A program made the translations under genes and the position numbers. A stretch of 64,000 nucleotides of DNA. It comes from Beroe ovata. Its lineage: Eukaryota > Ctenophora > Nuda > Beroida > Beroidae. The stretch is taken from positions 73,038 through 137,037 of the forward strand of contig CAMPET010000180.1 in the NCBI GenBank assembly GCA_946803715.1, given 5' to 3'. Within the stretch, counting starts at the first letter, position 1. Each line of letters begins with the position of its first letter. The notes below the pieces were generated by a model. That model was not told where the DNA came from and ran no database searches. It saw only the letters and a list, made by a program, of their open reading frames with translations. Shown here piece by piece: positions 11,477 through 22,824 of the stretch.

Positions 11477-12333
11477 CTATTCCAACATGTTGAGAAATTC
11501 GATGTAATTGAGCTTCCCGTCGCCATTCGTGTCACCAAAGTACATAACCAGATCAATAACAGTCTGAAACTCACTGGAATTGTAGTGTCTGTCTTCTTCG
11601 AGGTATTTTTCCAACTCCTTCTGAGATTGAGAGGTAAATTAATTGCTAAGTAAACATAAATTAAATTTAAACATAAATTAAACATAAATTAAACATAAAT
11701 TAAAGACACACAACATGTGCGAAAAAACAATATCAAGGGGCACTTCAGATCGCACCCATGGAGGCGTTTTCCGTCAGAGCGCAAAATTCGCAAATGATGA
11801 TAATTATTATTATTTGCCATGCGCTGAATGCTGAAGTGCCCACTTGCAATTGACTCACGACAAAAATCAGATGTGAAATGTTATTGTATATACCCGCTCG
11901 ATAAATCCGTTGTGGTTGTGATCATACTGTTGGAAAATCTCAAGCCGTTCCGAGAGAGTTTTATCACTCACGTTACTCTTTATGTCCCAGTAAATGTTCA
12001 CGAGCGTCTCGAAATCGAATGTGAGCACATCCTTGTACTGATCGTCATCAAACAGCGCAACTGCGGACGAATTTAATAGGATCATAAATATGATCCACGA
12101 TTACTCATATACTGCAGGAGACCTGATCGTTCGTTAACTTGAAAATAAATCACCAAATAGAGCAGAAATTGCGGATATTACTCTCAACATGACTTACTGA
12201 CGTAGGGATGATCAATGGGGATGAGATGGGCAGCAAGGATTTGCCGGGCATCTTCTCTGGTCACAACGTTCTTCTTATTGCATTGCTTCTTGAAACACTT
12301 TTTCATCAATACGGGAATGACCTTCTCATTCAT
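11477..12333 (-). CDS. Four-EF-hand calcium-binding protein, 148 residues
   Basis: Three exons (12333-12198, 12060-11894, 11620-11477) join in frame to 148 codons plus stop, the size of calmodulin or troponin C. All junctions have GT-AG ends. The C-terminal half has two canonical calcium loops: DHNHNGFIERKE (acidic 1 and 12, Gly at 6, Ile at 8) and DTNGDGKLNYIE. The two N-terminal loops are degenerate: one around CNKKNVVTREDA, the other around DDDQYKDVLTFDFE. The sequence is not calmodulin itself, since loop and linker residues differ widely. It is probably a small calcium sensor or buffer of the troponin C/calmodulin-like superfamily. No signal peptide is seen. The ATG at 12333 is the first in frame; an upstream exon cannot be excluded. 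Confidence 0.85.
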
Positions 12334-13530
12334 TTTCTCCAGCTATCACCATTCACCAGTCACCACAGTGCAGGAGTTGTGTTTACCTTAGATGGAAAGG
12401 CAAGGGGATCGATTATCGCTGCTTTTTACCGGCATTGCCAGTGGCATGGATTTAAGTTTAACAATATCTCATTGGTAGGTTCAAAAGTTCGCACAGTCAA
12501 TCCAGGGACAACAAATCTTACAGTTACAAAAAACGTAATAATATTAGAAGGTGCTAACACAGTTATAGTTATACAGTTATATTGAGATAAACCCTGAAGA
12601 ATAGTTACCACATTATAACCAATATGCAGAAAAAAAAGTATAAAATTTAACACAAGGTGCACGTAAGGACAATCCGCCAGTAGGAAAATGATCAATCATG
12701 ATCTGCCAAACCTATAGATATGTTTGAACTACTATAGTATTTTGTGAGCAAACCACATTGATAATGTAAACATCAGCAACGAAGCCACACCTTGCCTTTA
12801 TATAAGTCAACCTGAGTAGCCATAAATATAATCCTAATCAAATGTCAGTAATCAGAAAACACAGCGCTACGTTGAGAGATAAGTTAATTAGCTAATTATT
12901 AATCAGATGATTGTGTACAACTTCAGAAAATAAACATGTTGTGAGATATATGATCACCATTCCTTGAACCTGTTTCACTATTTGAGATTTGGAAAGCACA
13001 GAACAAGCATTCATTCTCAGAGAATGGGCATGTAAAAAAGAAAATCATCACACAACTGTGATAAAGGGTAGCAGAATATAGTGGGATTTCGCATGAAAGA
13101 GAGTAAACAAAGATCAACCTTCTCCTGGCAAAATAGGGAACAAATCTAATTTTACCCTATAATCCAATATTTGACAAAATTTTACACCCGACAAATATTT
13201 CACATAATGATAGTCAGATCATCCTACTATAAGCTTATAAGCGATCACTATGTGCTGTTATAGTGTTAGTAATGGTATTGCAAAATGCCCGATTATAGAT
13301 CGTAGTGTTTTTCATATTTCAGATAGAGAAAAAGAAATCAATCATCTTGAGAAAAAGACATCAACAAATCAGTCAAACATCAAAAGGACGAAGGTTCTAT
13401 TACTGTCAAGTCAAGATTTCAGCAATGAGATTGTCAACTCTCAGATTGCACCACCTTGGGTCTTAGCCCCACTCAGCACTCCTACTGATATGACGAGACA
13501 TCACTGATATGATGAGACATCACTCTCACA
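12334..13530. other. No gene seen
   Basis: AT-rich intergenic DNA between the EF-hand gene and the receptor gene. Open frames here lack homology and splice signals. Confidence 0.5.
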
Positions 13531-13531
13531 C

Positions 13532-13624
13532 CCACTGCTGATGATGAGACATCACAGTCCTAACTCCCAGACCCACTGCTGATGATGAGACATCACAGTC
13601 CTAACTCCCAGACCCACTGCTGAT
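13532..13624. repeat. 41-bp tandem repeat overlapping the end of a receptor gene
   Basis: Units start at 13532, 13573 and 13614 with CCACTGCTGATGATGAGACA; two complete copies and a partial third. The TAG stop of the minus-strand receptor (13603-13601) lies inside the array, so the last residues are repeat-encoded. Confidence 0.85.
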
Positions 13625-15834
13625 GACAGCAGACACGGGTGACAGAGACAGGGAGTTGTCATTGTCCTCAACCTCTGTGTACAGCATCCTCTCGTAGTCC
13701 TGTTCAGAGAGAGCAGCAGTGGACCCCCCTCCCCCCACACTGTTACTACTCGAGGAGGAGGTGGTGGTGGTCTGTAGCTTCTGCTCCAGCTGGATTATCC
13801 GGAGGAAAGAGGACCGGAATTCCGCCATGAAGTGATACAGGCACAGGAAGATGGTTATGGGCTTGAGATAGAGAAACTGCGGAGAGAGATTGTCATTTGC
13901 TTTCGCTATTCGATAGCGAGAGAGAGAGGATTTAGCAGGTAAAGCACTAAATTCCACAAATCCCGCTATTCCCACCAATTTGCACCCCCTCATACATAGT
14001 ACTACTAGTAGCCGTGTATAATAGTCACGTGATAGTTTCTCACCATGGCGGTTACGGTGCGTCGAATGATCGTGGATGTAGGGATGGGGTAGGTTGTTTT
14101 GGAGAGGTGACGACTAATGTCATCCACCCACCATAGCACGTAGAATAGTAGGTACGAGAAGAAGATCATCACTGTGCAGGACCAGCCAGTTCTGATCTAG
14201 AAATGGGGGAGAGGTGTTGTCATGGCAACCAATGATACCACGTGGCAAGACATCACGTGATGTGAAATCGCGTGACGTGAAATCACGCGGCAAGGCATAA
14301 CGAGAACTTACCCGCGTGGCAGGCGAGTAGATATCCTTAGCGATACTGCACACACACAGCACGATTGGCAGGGCAAATTGTAACGTGTAGAAGAGTGAAA
14401 ACGCCGTTTCATACTCCATGCTCAACTTTGGGAATGTGAAAAGTGTACGGTCATCAGAGACACACATGCCGTGACTCCACGACAAGTGGTACTTCTGAAG
14501 GGGAGATGAGGGGTTTAGCGCTTGCTGTGTTATAGTAGTGCAATCTGGCAAATGAATGTTCGAGAGGAATATTCCAGATTTCAGTGCACATTTCTCCTCT
14601 ATTAATCCATCACATAGAAATCATTATAGTGATCTTGATTTAGATGCTCTGGTCTAAGATCAGAGTGTTGTAGTCGAGTACCCATTTCTCTAGCGTAGGT
14701 ATGACAGTTAAACTTACCCTGTCAGTGAAGCAAGGATATATGGCCATGCCTACTGCCACAGCCCATATTCCACCTACAGAGACCCAATAACCAGCTCTAG
14801 ATAGAGCTACCTGCAGGATAAATTATAGTCGTGTTGATAAAAATGGGCGTTTATCGTCAATTGTGTTAATTGGGCCCACCTAGCGTTTATCCCAGGAAAT
14901 AGTTGTCACCTACTCAGAGTAAACTAAGTTTTTGATTGAGAAAGGGAGGATATACTACTATGTGAGGAGAGAGAATGGGAGGATACTATGTGAGGAGAGG
15001 CTATCACACCTCTCTATCTCCCGTTTAGGCAGCTTTGTCTGCGTGCTGCATGGGCGTGAAGTGTATTGGTCACTTAACACTCACTCGACAAAACAACGCC
15101 AGTACATACGAGTAAATACTTATACAGAGAAAAAGCATGAATATGACCCATGATTAATAACTATGATATAGCTTCCAGATAACCACCAAATTCCCAGGGC
15201 ACGGGTCTATATCCCACCCGGGCTTGTATTTGACCAGCCCCTGTATTCCGCCACCCTACACCCAGTACCTGCCACATCTTGATAAGGTGAGCAAGTGTGA
15301 GACACCACCACGTCACGCTCACCCCCACTGAGAAGAGCACACCGCACACGTTACACATCACATCAATCTCCATGGAGATGGACCGACCGGTCACCAGCGC
15401 CTGAAACAGCACGTTAAAGTTCATCATAATGACACGTGACAGTGTGACGGCACGACGTGATGTTGTGATAGTCATGATGTTATCAAAATAGTACACACGT
15501 TATTTACGGGAAGATGGGTTGATAGATAAATCAAATTTCCAGCACGTTACAACGAACAATTTGTATTGAAACGTGCTGAAAATTTGATTGAACATGGAAT
15601 CGATGAGGAGGAACTCAAACAGTTGAAACATACCTTGAGAGTGTACGACTGGCAGAACACAAGGAGTATATCACAGAGGATCAGATTGCCCAGGACAGCG
15701 ACATGGGTGTCTCTCCGTAGTCGGACCACGGCAGAGAGGGCCAGCACGTTGAGGAGGAGTGTCAGTACGGTGAGGGGAATGAGGAACGTAATACAGAACC
15801 CGTCAAACACCTCGACTAGCCGTGTGTTGTACAT
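13601..15834 (-). CDS. Seven-transmembrane receptor, atypical, 345 residues
   Basis: Six exons (15834-15634, 15400-15269, 14810-14718, 14494-14312, 14196-14044, 13876-13601) give 345 codons plus stop, and every intron is phase 0. Predicted helices: TM1 (FLIPLTVLTLLLNVLALSAV), TM2 (AVLGNLILCDILLVFCQSY), TM3 (VCGVLFSVGVSVTWWCLTLA), TM4 (YWVSVGGIWAVAVGMAIY), TM5 (AFSLFYTLQFALPIVLCVCS), TM6 (TVMIFFSYLLFYVLWWV) and TM7 (LYLKPITIFLCLYHFMAEF). The loop before TM5 has a cysteine (HGMCVSDD) that could pair with one near TM3. There is no DRY motif after TM3 and no NPxxY in TM7. The paired tryptophans in TM3 recall Frizzled-type or cAMP-receptor-type folds, but there is no cysteine-rich ectodomain. The class is therefore unassigned. 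The C-tail is Ser/Gly-rich. A splice-acceptor-like TTATAG directly precedes the ATG, so an upstream exon or leader is possible. Confidence 0.8.
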
Positions 15835-16694
15835 CTATAATAACAGAGGGTGGGGTTAGGGGATATGTGCGCGGCGCAGAGAAATGGGAGGGAGGGCAGA
15901 GTGGTGTGAATTTGTGGTAGGAGGACCGTGGTTGCCGCGGTTGAGTGGTCAGAGAGTGTGGTTTCACGGTAAACAACTCGAAACGCATAGCGATGTCCGA
16001 TACATTGAATAAAGCTGTGGGAAGCGGAGACCAATAGAACGTGGTCCATAATTCCGCCGTGACAAATGCATTGACGCGGACACGCTAAGAGACACTTTGT
16101 CGAACAATATCGCGAAATGTAACAGTTATATAAACGCACGTCTAATAAACATTCTGTTTCACTATGATATGCAGTCCTAGAGTAATGACAGAATGAAACG
16201 TTTTGTGAAAGATAAACCGAGTAGAGAGCTGTCAAGCGAACAAATTTCACCTGCGTCAACAGCTTCACCTCAATAGAATATATACTGGCCAGAGACATGC
16301 ACGTATCCCTGACCAAAGTTATCCACTATTAAGTGAAAATAGCGTTTATACGGGTTCACTAACTGTAAATATATATGAAAATTTGTTTCAATTGAAATTG
16401 GCCTTTGCAAAGTTATCTCGCCAGCGCATTGGCGGGTCACAGCTGATGGCTGTTTATCAACACGGTCGAGTAGCCTTAGAAGCGCCCTGCCAATGTTTCG
16501 GTTTGATTTACCGATGACATCGAAATAACAAAGAGAACAAAGTAGGTACATGGCCGTGAATCGTGATAACTTTGAATACTACCAGGCCGTGATATAACCA
16601 GGAACGGGTTTTCATGATTTTTGGATGAACGGAAGAGATTGCACTTGAAGTTGAAGAACAGATAGACGTGGTAATAGTATGATAGCTTCCAATA

Positions 16695-16793
16695 GGATTG
16701 GTCACATGTCACATGACTGATAAACCAAGAGGATCGGTCACATGTCACATGACTGATTAACCAAGAGGATTGGTCACAAGTCACATGACAGAC
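16695..16793. repeat. 36-bp tandem repeat with CACATG boxes
   Basis: Three copies (starts 16695, 16731, 16767) of GGATTGGTCACATGTCACAT... Each carries one ATTGG (CCAAT on the other strand; C-variant in the middle copy) and TCACATGAC E-box-like words. It could be a duplicated binding-site cluster or just a minisatellite. Confidence 0.8.
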
Positions 16794-18009
16794 CAACCTA
16801 GAAAGAGAGCAAAGAGACCGCTTACTGAAAATAGAAGGGATGGCACATAAGTCTATCATACACGAGAGAAGCTTGACAAGGAAAATGAAAATGTCTGAAT
16901 CGCGAGAAAAACTATTATAATTGACCGGCCTCGCTTCTGGAGGGGTAAAGCTTCACAACAACAATCAGCTTGCCCGTAATAAGGCTTCGTTTATTTACAA
17001 ACAAGAATTATTCCAGCAGCGGAAACTGATGATAGAACTTTGACTTTTTTGACCTACGGCGAATGAAGAAAAAATGGGTTAATATGTTGTAGAATAATTT
17101 CGCATATAAATCGATAGAAACATTTACACAAAACAACGGTTCTGGAAAACATCTAAAAAGAGAGAAGCCCAAAAAACTCCTCCCAAAAGTAGCTGAAATG
17201 ACTCGTCCACAATCCACATAAACAAGAGAATTGGTTGAGTGTTGTTGAGGGTACCGACTGTGCAGAGGCGAGAGAGGTTTCAAGAATGAGTCGTTGTGAT
17301 CGAATTATAGAGCGCACTGTTACATCGAGATGCATTTGGGAGGTGCAGAGCAAACCATCCGTCATATTGAATTATGTGTGTGTGTGTGTGTGTGTGTGNA
17401 TAAGGCAGACTCAGTGGAGACAAAGAATGGACATGTCACAATTACACAACTGGGCAGGATAACTAAATCAACCGTTATTCAGCTATGATCATAGCGGAAT
17501 AACGGTAGGGTCGACCCTGGCCCTGGGGGAGCCAAATCTTCTCAAACCCATGAGGTCAGACCCATGAAGGCTATGTGCAGGATTCAGACACCGCTATATC
17601 TACTCTCTCGCTCTACAAGGCATTTTATAGCACCTGGAAACGTGACTACAGACTCGCCAGCGTGCTGTGCTTAGCGTGTGATGTGCAATGTACACGTTCG
17701 GGCGTGGAAAGCATATGGGGAGCTGGAAAACACAACGAACGTCTGGTGAATGGTGGTGTAACTAGATTAAGAGGCGCTGAAGTGCAACAAACTGTAACAA
17801 GGTGATGTAACGTGGAGTAATTACCTACTAAGTTAAGTGGAGCCGGAGTAAAAAGGGTAGCACATGGCAATGCATTGAAATAGTGGTCTTTTCTCACGGA
17901 ATGTCCTATTGAATTCAGCTCCATAGTATTACTTAACACAACACTCTGTAATATCTGTACTCTGTAAGCTGTGAGCGCAATGGTTCTGGGAAGCATTTGG
18001 TAGACAAGC

Positions 18010-18290
18010 CAAAAACAGACCTTGGAAAGAGACACTGCAAAGAAGACTCTGTAAAGAAGACACTGCGAAGAAGACTCAGTAAAGAAGACAGTGTAAAGAA
18101 GATACTGTAAAGAGTACAGTGTAAAGAAGACAGTGTAAAGAAGACTCAGTAAAGAAGACAGTGTAAAGAAGATACTGTAAAGAAGACTCAGTAAAGAAGA
18201 CAGTGTAAAGAAGACACTGCGAAGAAGACACTGCAAAGAAGATACTGTAAAGAAGACTCAGTAGTCAGTAAAGAATACAGTGTAAAGAAG
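18010..18290. repeat. 15-bp minisatellite (AAGAAGACxxTGTAA)
   Basis: About eighteen imperfect 15-bp units of the form AAGAAGACAGTGTAA. Because the period is a multiple of three, the minus strand stays open for 196 codons with a Leu/Phe/Ser repeat. I treat that frame as an artefact of the array. Confidence 0.88.
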
Positions 18291-19555
18291 ACATGTCTGT
18301 ATGACAAGCGAGGAGTAATATGACAGAAGTGAAACCCCAAAACAAGGACAATATATACAGACTGCTGCAGACACTGAACTCTATAGGCTGGTATATATTC
18401 CCAAACCAGGAGAGTGCATGTGTCATGTGTTTTCGGCACTCACGCTGCTTCCACCTCTCCGATTAGGTTAAATAGAATTTAATTGATGATTTAATAGTCA
18501 CTGGTAAATGTGCTCATGCCACGAGACTACCCAGTGGGTGCCTGTCATCACCATAAAATACCATTTGACTTAGGTCAAATAGTTATTATCAATTCACTGC
18601 CAAGTTGAATGGAAGTCATGCCAACTATAACAGAAACATGCCCGGGCACACCACAGCATACACACAGTGGATATGATGTTCTGAACATGCGAGGTTTAAA
18701 CAAATCGTTAGGCGCCGCGCATAATCAACAATGGTTACAAGTCACGTATATCTCCAGTTTAATTCCATATGAAGTAATTGGGGACGTTCCCTTTATAATA
18801 ATGTGTTGTCGACATATTATGCTGACTCCATGAGAGAACCATGTAGCTATCGTAACTATAAGTTTAAGTTGAAAGTGATAAAAATAACGCCGTCTAAAAT
18901 ACTGGGTAAAAATAGCATTATATGCTGTTGCTGCATATAGAAGAGCAAGTTTACAGATGTTGCGTGTTTTGAGATGGGTGATTTAACTTTGTAATATTAT
19001 GTTGGTTAGACAAACCGAGTTCACTCTCGTTTTATGGGAAGACAGTCGATTTGGCACGTTAACTATGACAAGGGCGGGTCCGAGAAAATTGCTAAAATAT
19101 GAATAACTTTCTAGCTGTCAAGCAATGGTGGAGAAAGAGAGAGCAGAGAATACTGAATTATGACAAGAATAGACCGAAAAATGACATGAATAATGAATAG
19201 TTGAACTATTATATTGGAACAGGAAACTAGAATGTACCTACTGCTTTAGTAATATGAAAACATAAGAACTATGATAGTAGACGTAACACTGAGAAATGGC
19301 AAAAATAACAGCTCAAGCCATAGATGGGTCATGGATTAAGCCGTTAGGTAAATTAGGCCCGGATCAATATAATGCGGAAAATTATCGATGTTACATACAC
19401 TGGTGACTGCTTCACGAGGCTGGTTGCGTGGTGTGTTGGTGTACTGCTGGATAAAATACTGGAAATCTACTTTTTCATCATCAAGTAAACTGCTGTACGT
19501 CTGTCAGCAAGAATGTCAAATGGACTCTATCGTATACCCGACACACCACCTCACC

Positions 19556-20108
19556 CCCACACACACACTCACACACACTCACACACACACACACACACAA
19601 ACACACACANCACACACTCACACACACACACACACATTCACACAGGTATCGTCCTCGCATCTCAACAAAGCCACATGAGAGACGATGGTCCGTCATGTAC
19701 TCACTAACCTAGCCACTCAATCAGGTTATTCCCATCACGCGGCACTCACACACTCACTCACACACTCACTCACTCTACAATCAAACTCACTCACGTCCCA
19801 ATTACCCACTTGCTCGCTCAAACGCTCAAAGAAACAAAACACAGGGAAAGACCAAGCGCAATGCATGAGCTATGATCTACCTATGTGTTGCAAAGATTAT
19901 CTTACCACGGGAGAGATCACTCTTTTTGTGAGGAAGCCTGTGCAAAGAGAAGCCTGCTTCCTGATTTACTAATCCTAATCGTGAAAACGTGACCCCCCCC
20001 ACACACACACACACACTCACACACTCACAAACACACACACACACTCACCCACACACACAAACACACACAAACACGCACACACACAAACACACACACACAC
20101 ACACAAAC
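19556..20108. repeat. Cluster of CA-rich microsatellites
   Basis: (CA)n runs at about 19556-19645 (with an N at 19610) and 19995-20106, and CACT/CACA runs at 19743-19790. Sequence between them is unique and has no exons. Confidence 0.9.
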
Positions 20109-21300
20109 CTGCGTCTCTTTGACAAGTGACAGGTCGAAGTGAAATTTTTGAGAGAGTTAACATTGAGTGATGAGTGATAGAAACGTCAACGTTTAATTAT
20201 TGTAAATCTAAAGATATTGAGTAGACTAACATGTACGTATCTTGTTAACTCACAAGAATTGGACAACAAATTTGTAGATTCGAGAGTTTCCTCCAAGAGG
20301 GGAAAAGGCAGGAAACTTTTCACACGACTAAAAATAGCTCACAGTGCACAACATGCGGTGTTATGTGCATCTGTGATCCATATGATTTTTATCCCACCTT
20401 TGTAAGCGCATATAAAACTTGCACGCGAAAAGCAAGGACCGTACTGGACAATATTATATACAACAAAAGTCGATTGTATCGATAAAATGATTATTGTTAC
20501 TGGTGAGCCGCCGATAAAATGTTACATGCAACGGGTAACGAATGCTGACTTTATCAAAAACAGAATTTACTACCAAAAGAATCCTAATTTTTGTAGTCTG
20601 TGTCCCTGATCCACAGTTAGTTTTACCGGGAAATCGCTATATATGTGGTAGATCCTTGCAGAAATGCAGGCGTGACCCCGTCAAAATGTAGATACGACTT
20701 ACGAGTGCAGAAAATACGACTGAGAAAATATTGCACGCTGTGTCAGTTGAATGAATATACGGTCTATAGAATCCTGGAAATTCCTGCAAGAATATATGCC
20801 AAACGTTGCCACGCCCAGCAGCAAAAATATCGCGTAATCTAGGTTTCGAGTGGGATATTGATGAAATTATCGGCATCGGCAGGCCGAGAGGATTCAATGA
20901 GATCATGACTGTGCACTATAAACAGGGAAGAAACAGTGAAGGAATGGGATTAACCCGAAGTAGGAAATATTGACCCGTTTTCGCTGAGAAAACAATGTTC
21001 AAACAGAATCCGACACGTCTCATAATGAACGGCGCACGGAATAGTGGTGATAAAACGTGTTCCATGAATCGATCAGCATTCACGATGATGATGAGTGGTT
21101 GACTGCACGTCATCATGCCCTGCAGCAGTTTAGTGACGCCAACGAGAAAAACCAAGTCCTAGTAATAACTCAAGTGCAGGAAGACTCTTATCAGCATGCT
21201 GTCTTTATCAAGTGTCAAGTGGTAAATATAGTTCTGGGTGCGTGAAGTGCTGCTGCAGTAATTTGTGGCATTTTTATCAAAGGGAGGGAGAGAGGAATGA

Positions 21301-21369
21301 TGTGTGTGTGTGTGTGTGTCGTGAGGTTATTATAGTGTGCGGATGTACCNTGTGTGTGTGTGTGTGTGA
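21301..21369. repeat. TG microsatellite with gap base
   Basis: Two (TG)n runs flank about 30 bp of unique DNA ending in an N at 21350. Confidence 0.88.
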
Positions 21370-22196
21370 TGAAAGAAACATGTCAGAAAGACGTCATGTT
21401 GACTCGGCTAGTAATTGCAAAACTTCATCATCAATCATCATATATGAGTGACTGAGAATTTGAAATACGTGTTTATGACCTGTCAACCACATGTCAGAGC
21501 TGCATTTTCAAAGGATTCTCTTACGGAGACACCATGGCATGAGTTTTTGCGGAAGTGTCATGGAGATTAAAAATCATTCGGTTGAGCATTAACTCGACAC
21601 TGGTATATCACGTGATAAGATAACGCTACGTCACGTGTCAGCAACCATGAGAGAGGAGGAAATTGAGGGACTACTTGGCACAAAAATCGGAGGTGGGGAT
21701 TATAAAATAGATAATAATTTCACCTCGTAGTACAGTCTGGCATTCAACATGAAGTCCATCACTGTCCATCACTGCCAGCCCGCTGTATCCCGCGGGATTT
21801 GATGAGAGAAGTCGGCATTGGGCCCATCCATATCTATGTCCATCCATATTATGCGTTTGAAGACATAGCCAGTTCTCAGAGCTACCTGCTTGGATCTTGG
21901 ACAGGGGTTAAGATTGGATTACGCCATGAGGCTCAATGCTCATGGTTCAATCATGACATGAACAACTTGTGTTCTTTGCACCTGACAAGAAGCTTCATTC
22001 TATGAAAATTGGAAAGGATGGACTTGTGTCATGTCAAGGAGTAGAATTGGGATTGCAAATTGACAAAACTTGCTTTGTAAGTGACTAAGAACTTGGTCAA
22101 AACTACAGAGTATCAGATGTTATAAATTACCCCTAGATAATAAAACTGCGAATCATAATGTTCTAAAAAGGGTCACGTGTATCAAAACCCCCTCAC

Positions 22197-22793
22197 TCAA
22201 AGGTCACCAAGCAGTTGTCGAGCGAGTTCCTCTGTACTTTCCAACTTATCCGGTTTGAACTTCTTGGCACTCATCTCATCAACATGGTCACGTGAGGTGA
22301 TGTCACGCTTGTTGTCACGTGCTATTGGTTCAAGATGAGAGTCAGCTTCATCATCTGACTCTGATACGGTTGCTATGGTAACAGGACCATCAGTGTCTCC
22401 AACTTCTTCATTGAGAGCTCGCTTCTTCTTCTCCTTTCGTATCTAGGTACAAAACAAGACAACCCTTAGAATATTGCACTTATGGGCCATGGCCCGATAG
22501 GGTACGCATAGCCGCATTGAGACAATAGGGTTAAATGTGCATGCTGTATTCAGACCACCGTTAACTGGAGTAAACAATCCACGAAAAATACACTCAGGCG
22601 ACTACAAGCAGTGGGATTTTTACCTTCTTAGCCTCCTTTCGCCGCCTTCTCTCATCCATCTTATCCTCTTTGTCCTGCCTGCCCATGTTCTCTTCCATTT
22701 CCAGTATGTCAATACCACCTGATTATAGACATGTGTGTCAAGTGGTGTCAATAGTCAGAGAGACTATTGCGTCATGTGGAATTGTGCCATGTG

Positions 22794-22824
<31 letters not shown>

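Larger units (their letters stand above)
15835..22196. other. Gene-poor, satellite-rich stretch
   Basis: No exon with homology or paired splice sites was found over about 6.3 kb. The longer open frames are either antisense to repeats or made of them. The tandem repeats within it are listed separately. Single N bases at 17399, 19610 and 21350 lie in or beside TG/CA tracts. Confidence 0.5.

Noticed and set aside
15547-15859. Plus-strand 97-codon frame MKRAENLIEHGIDEEELKQL
   Set aside because: Antisense to the first exon of the receptor gene, which has clear helices and splice sites.
17646-18236. 196-codon minus-strand frame rich in Leu, Phe and Ser
   Set aside because: Half of it is the translation of a 15-bp minisatellite whose period keeps the frame open; no homology or splice signals.
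22797-22824. Poly(T) run as the tail of a retrocopy
   Set aside because: It ends at an N in a DDX10 intron with no adjacent cDNA-like sequence; more likely a homopolymer where assembly failed.
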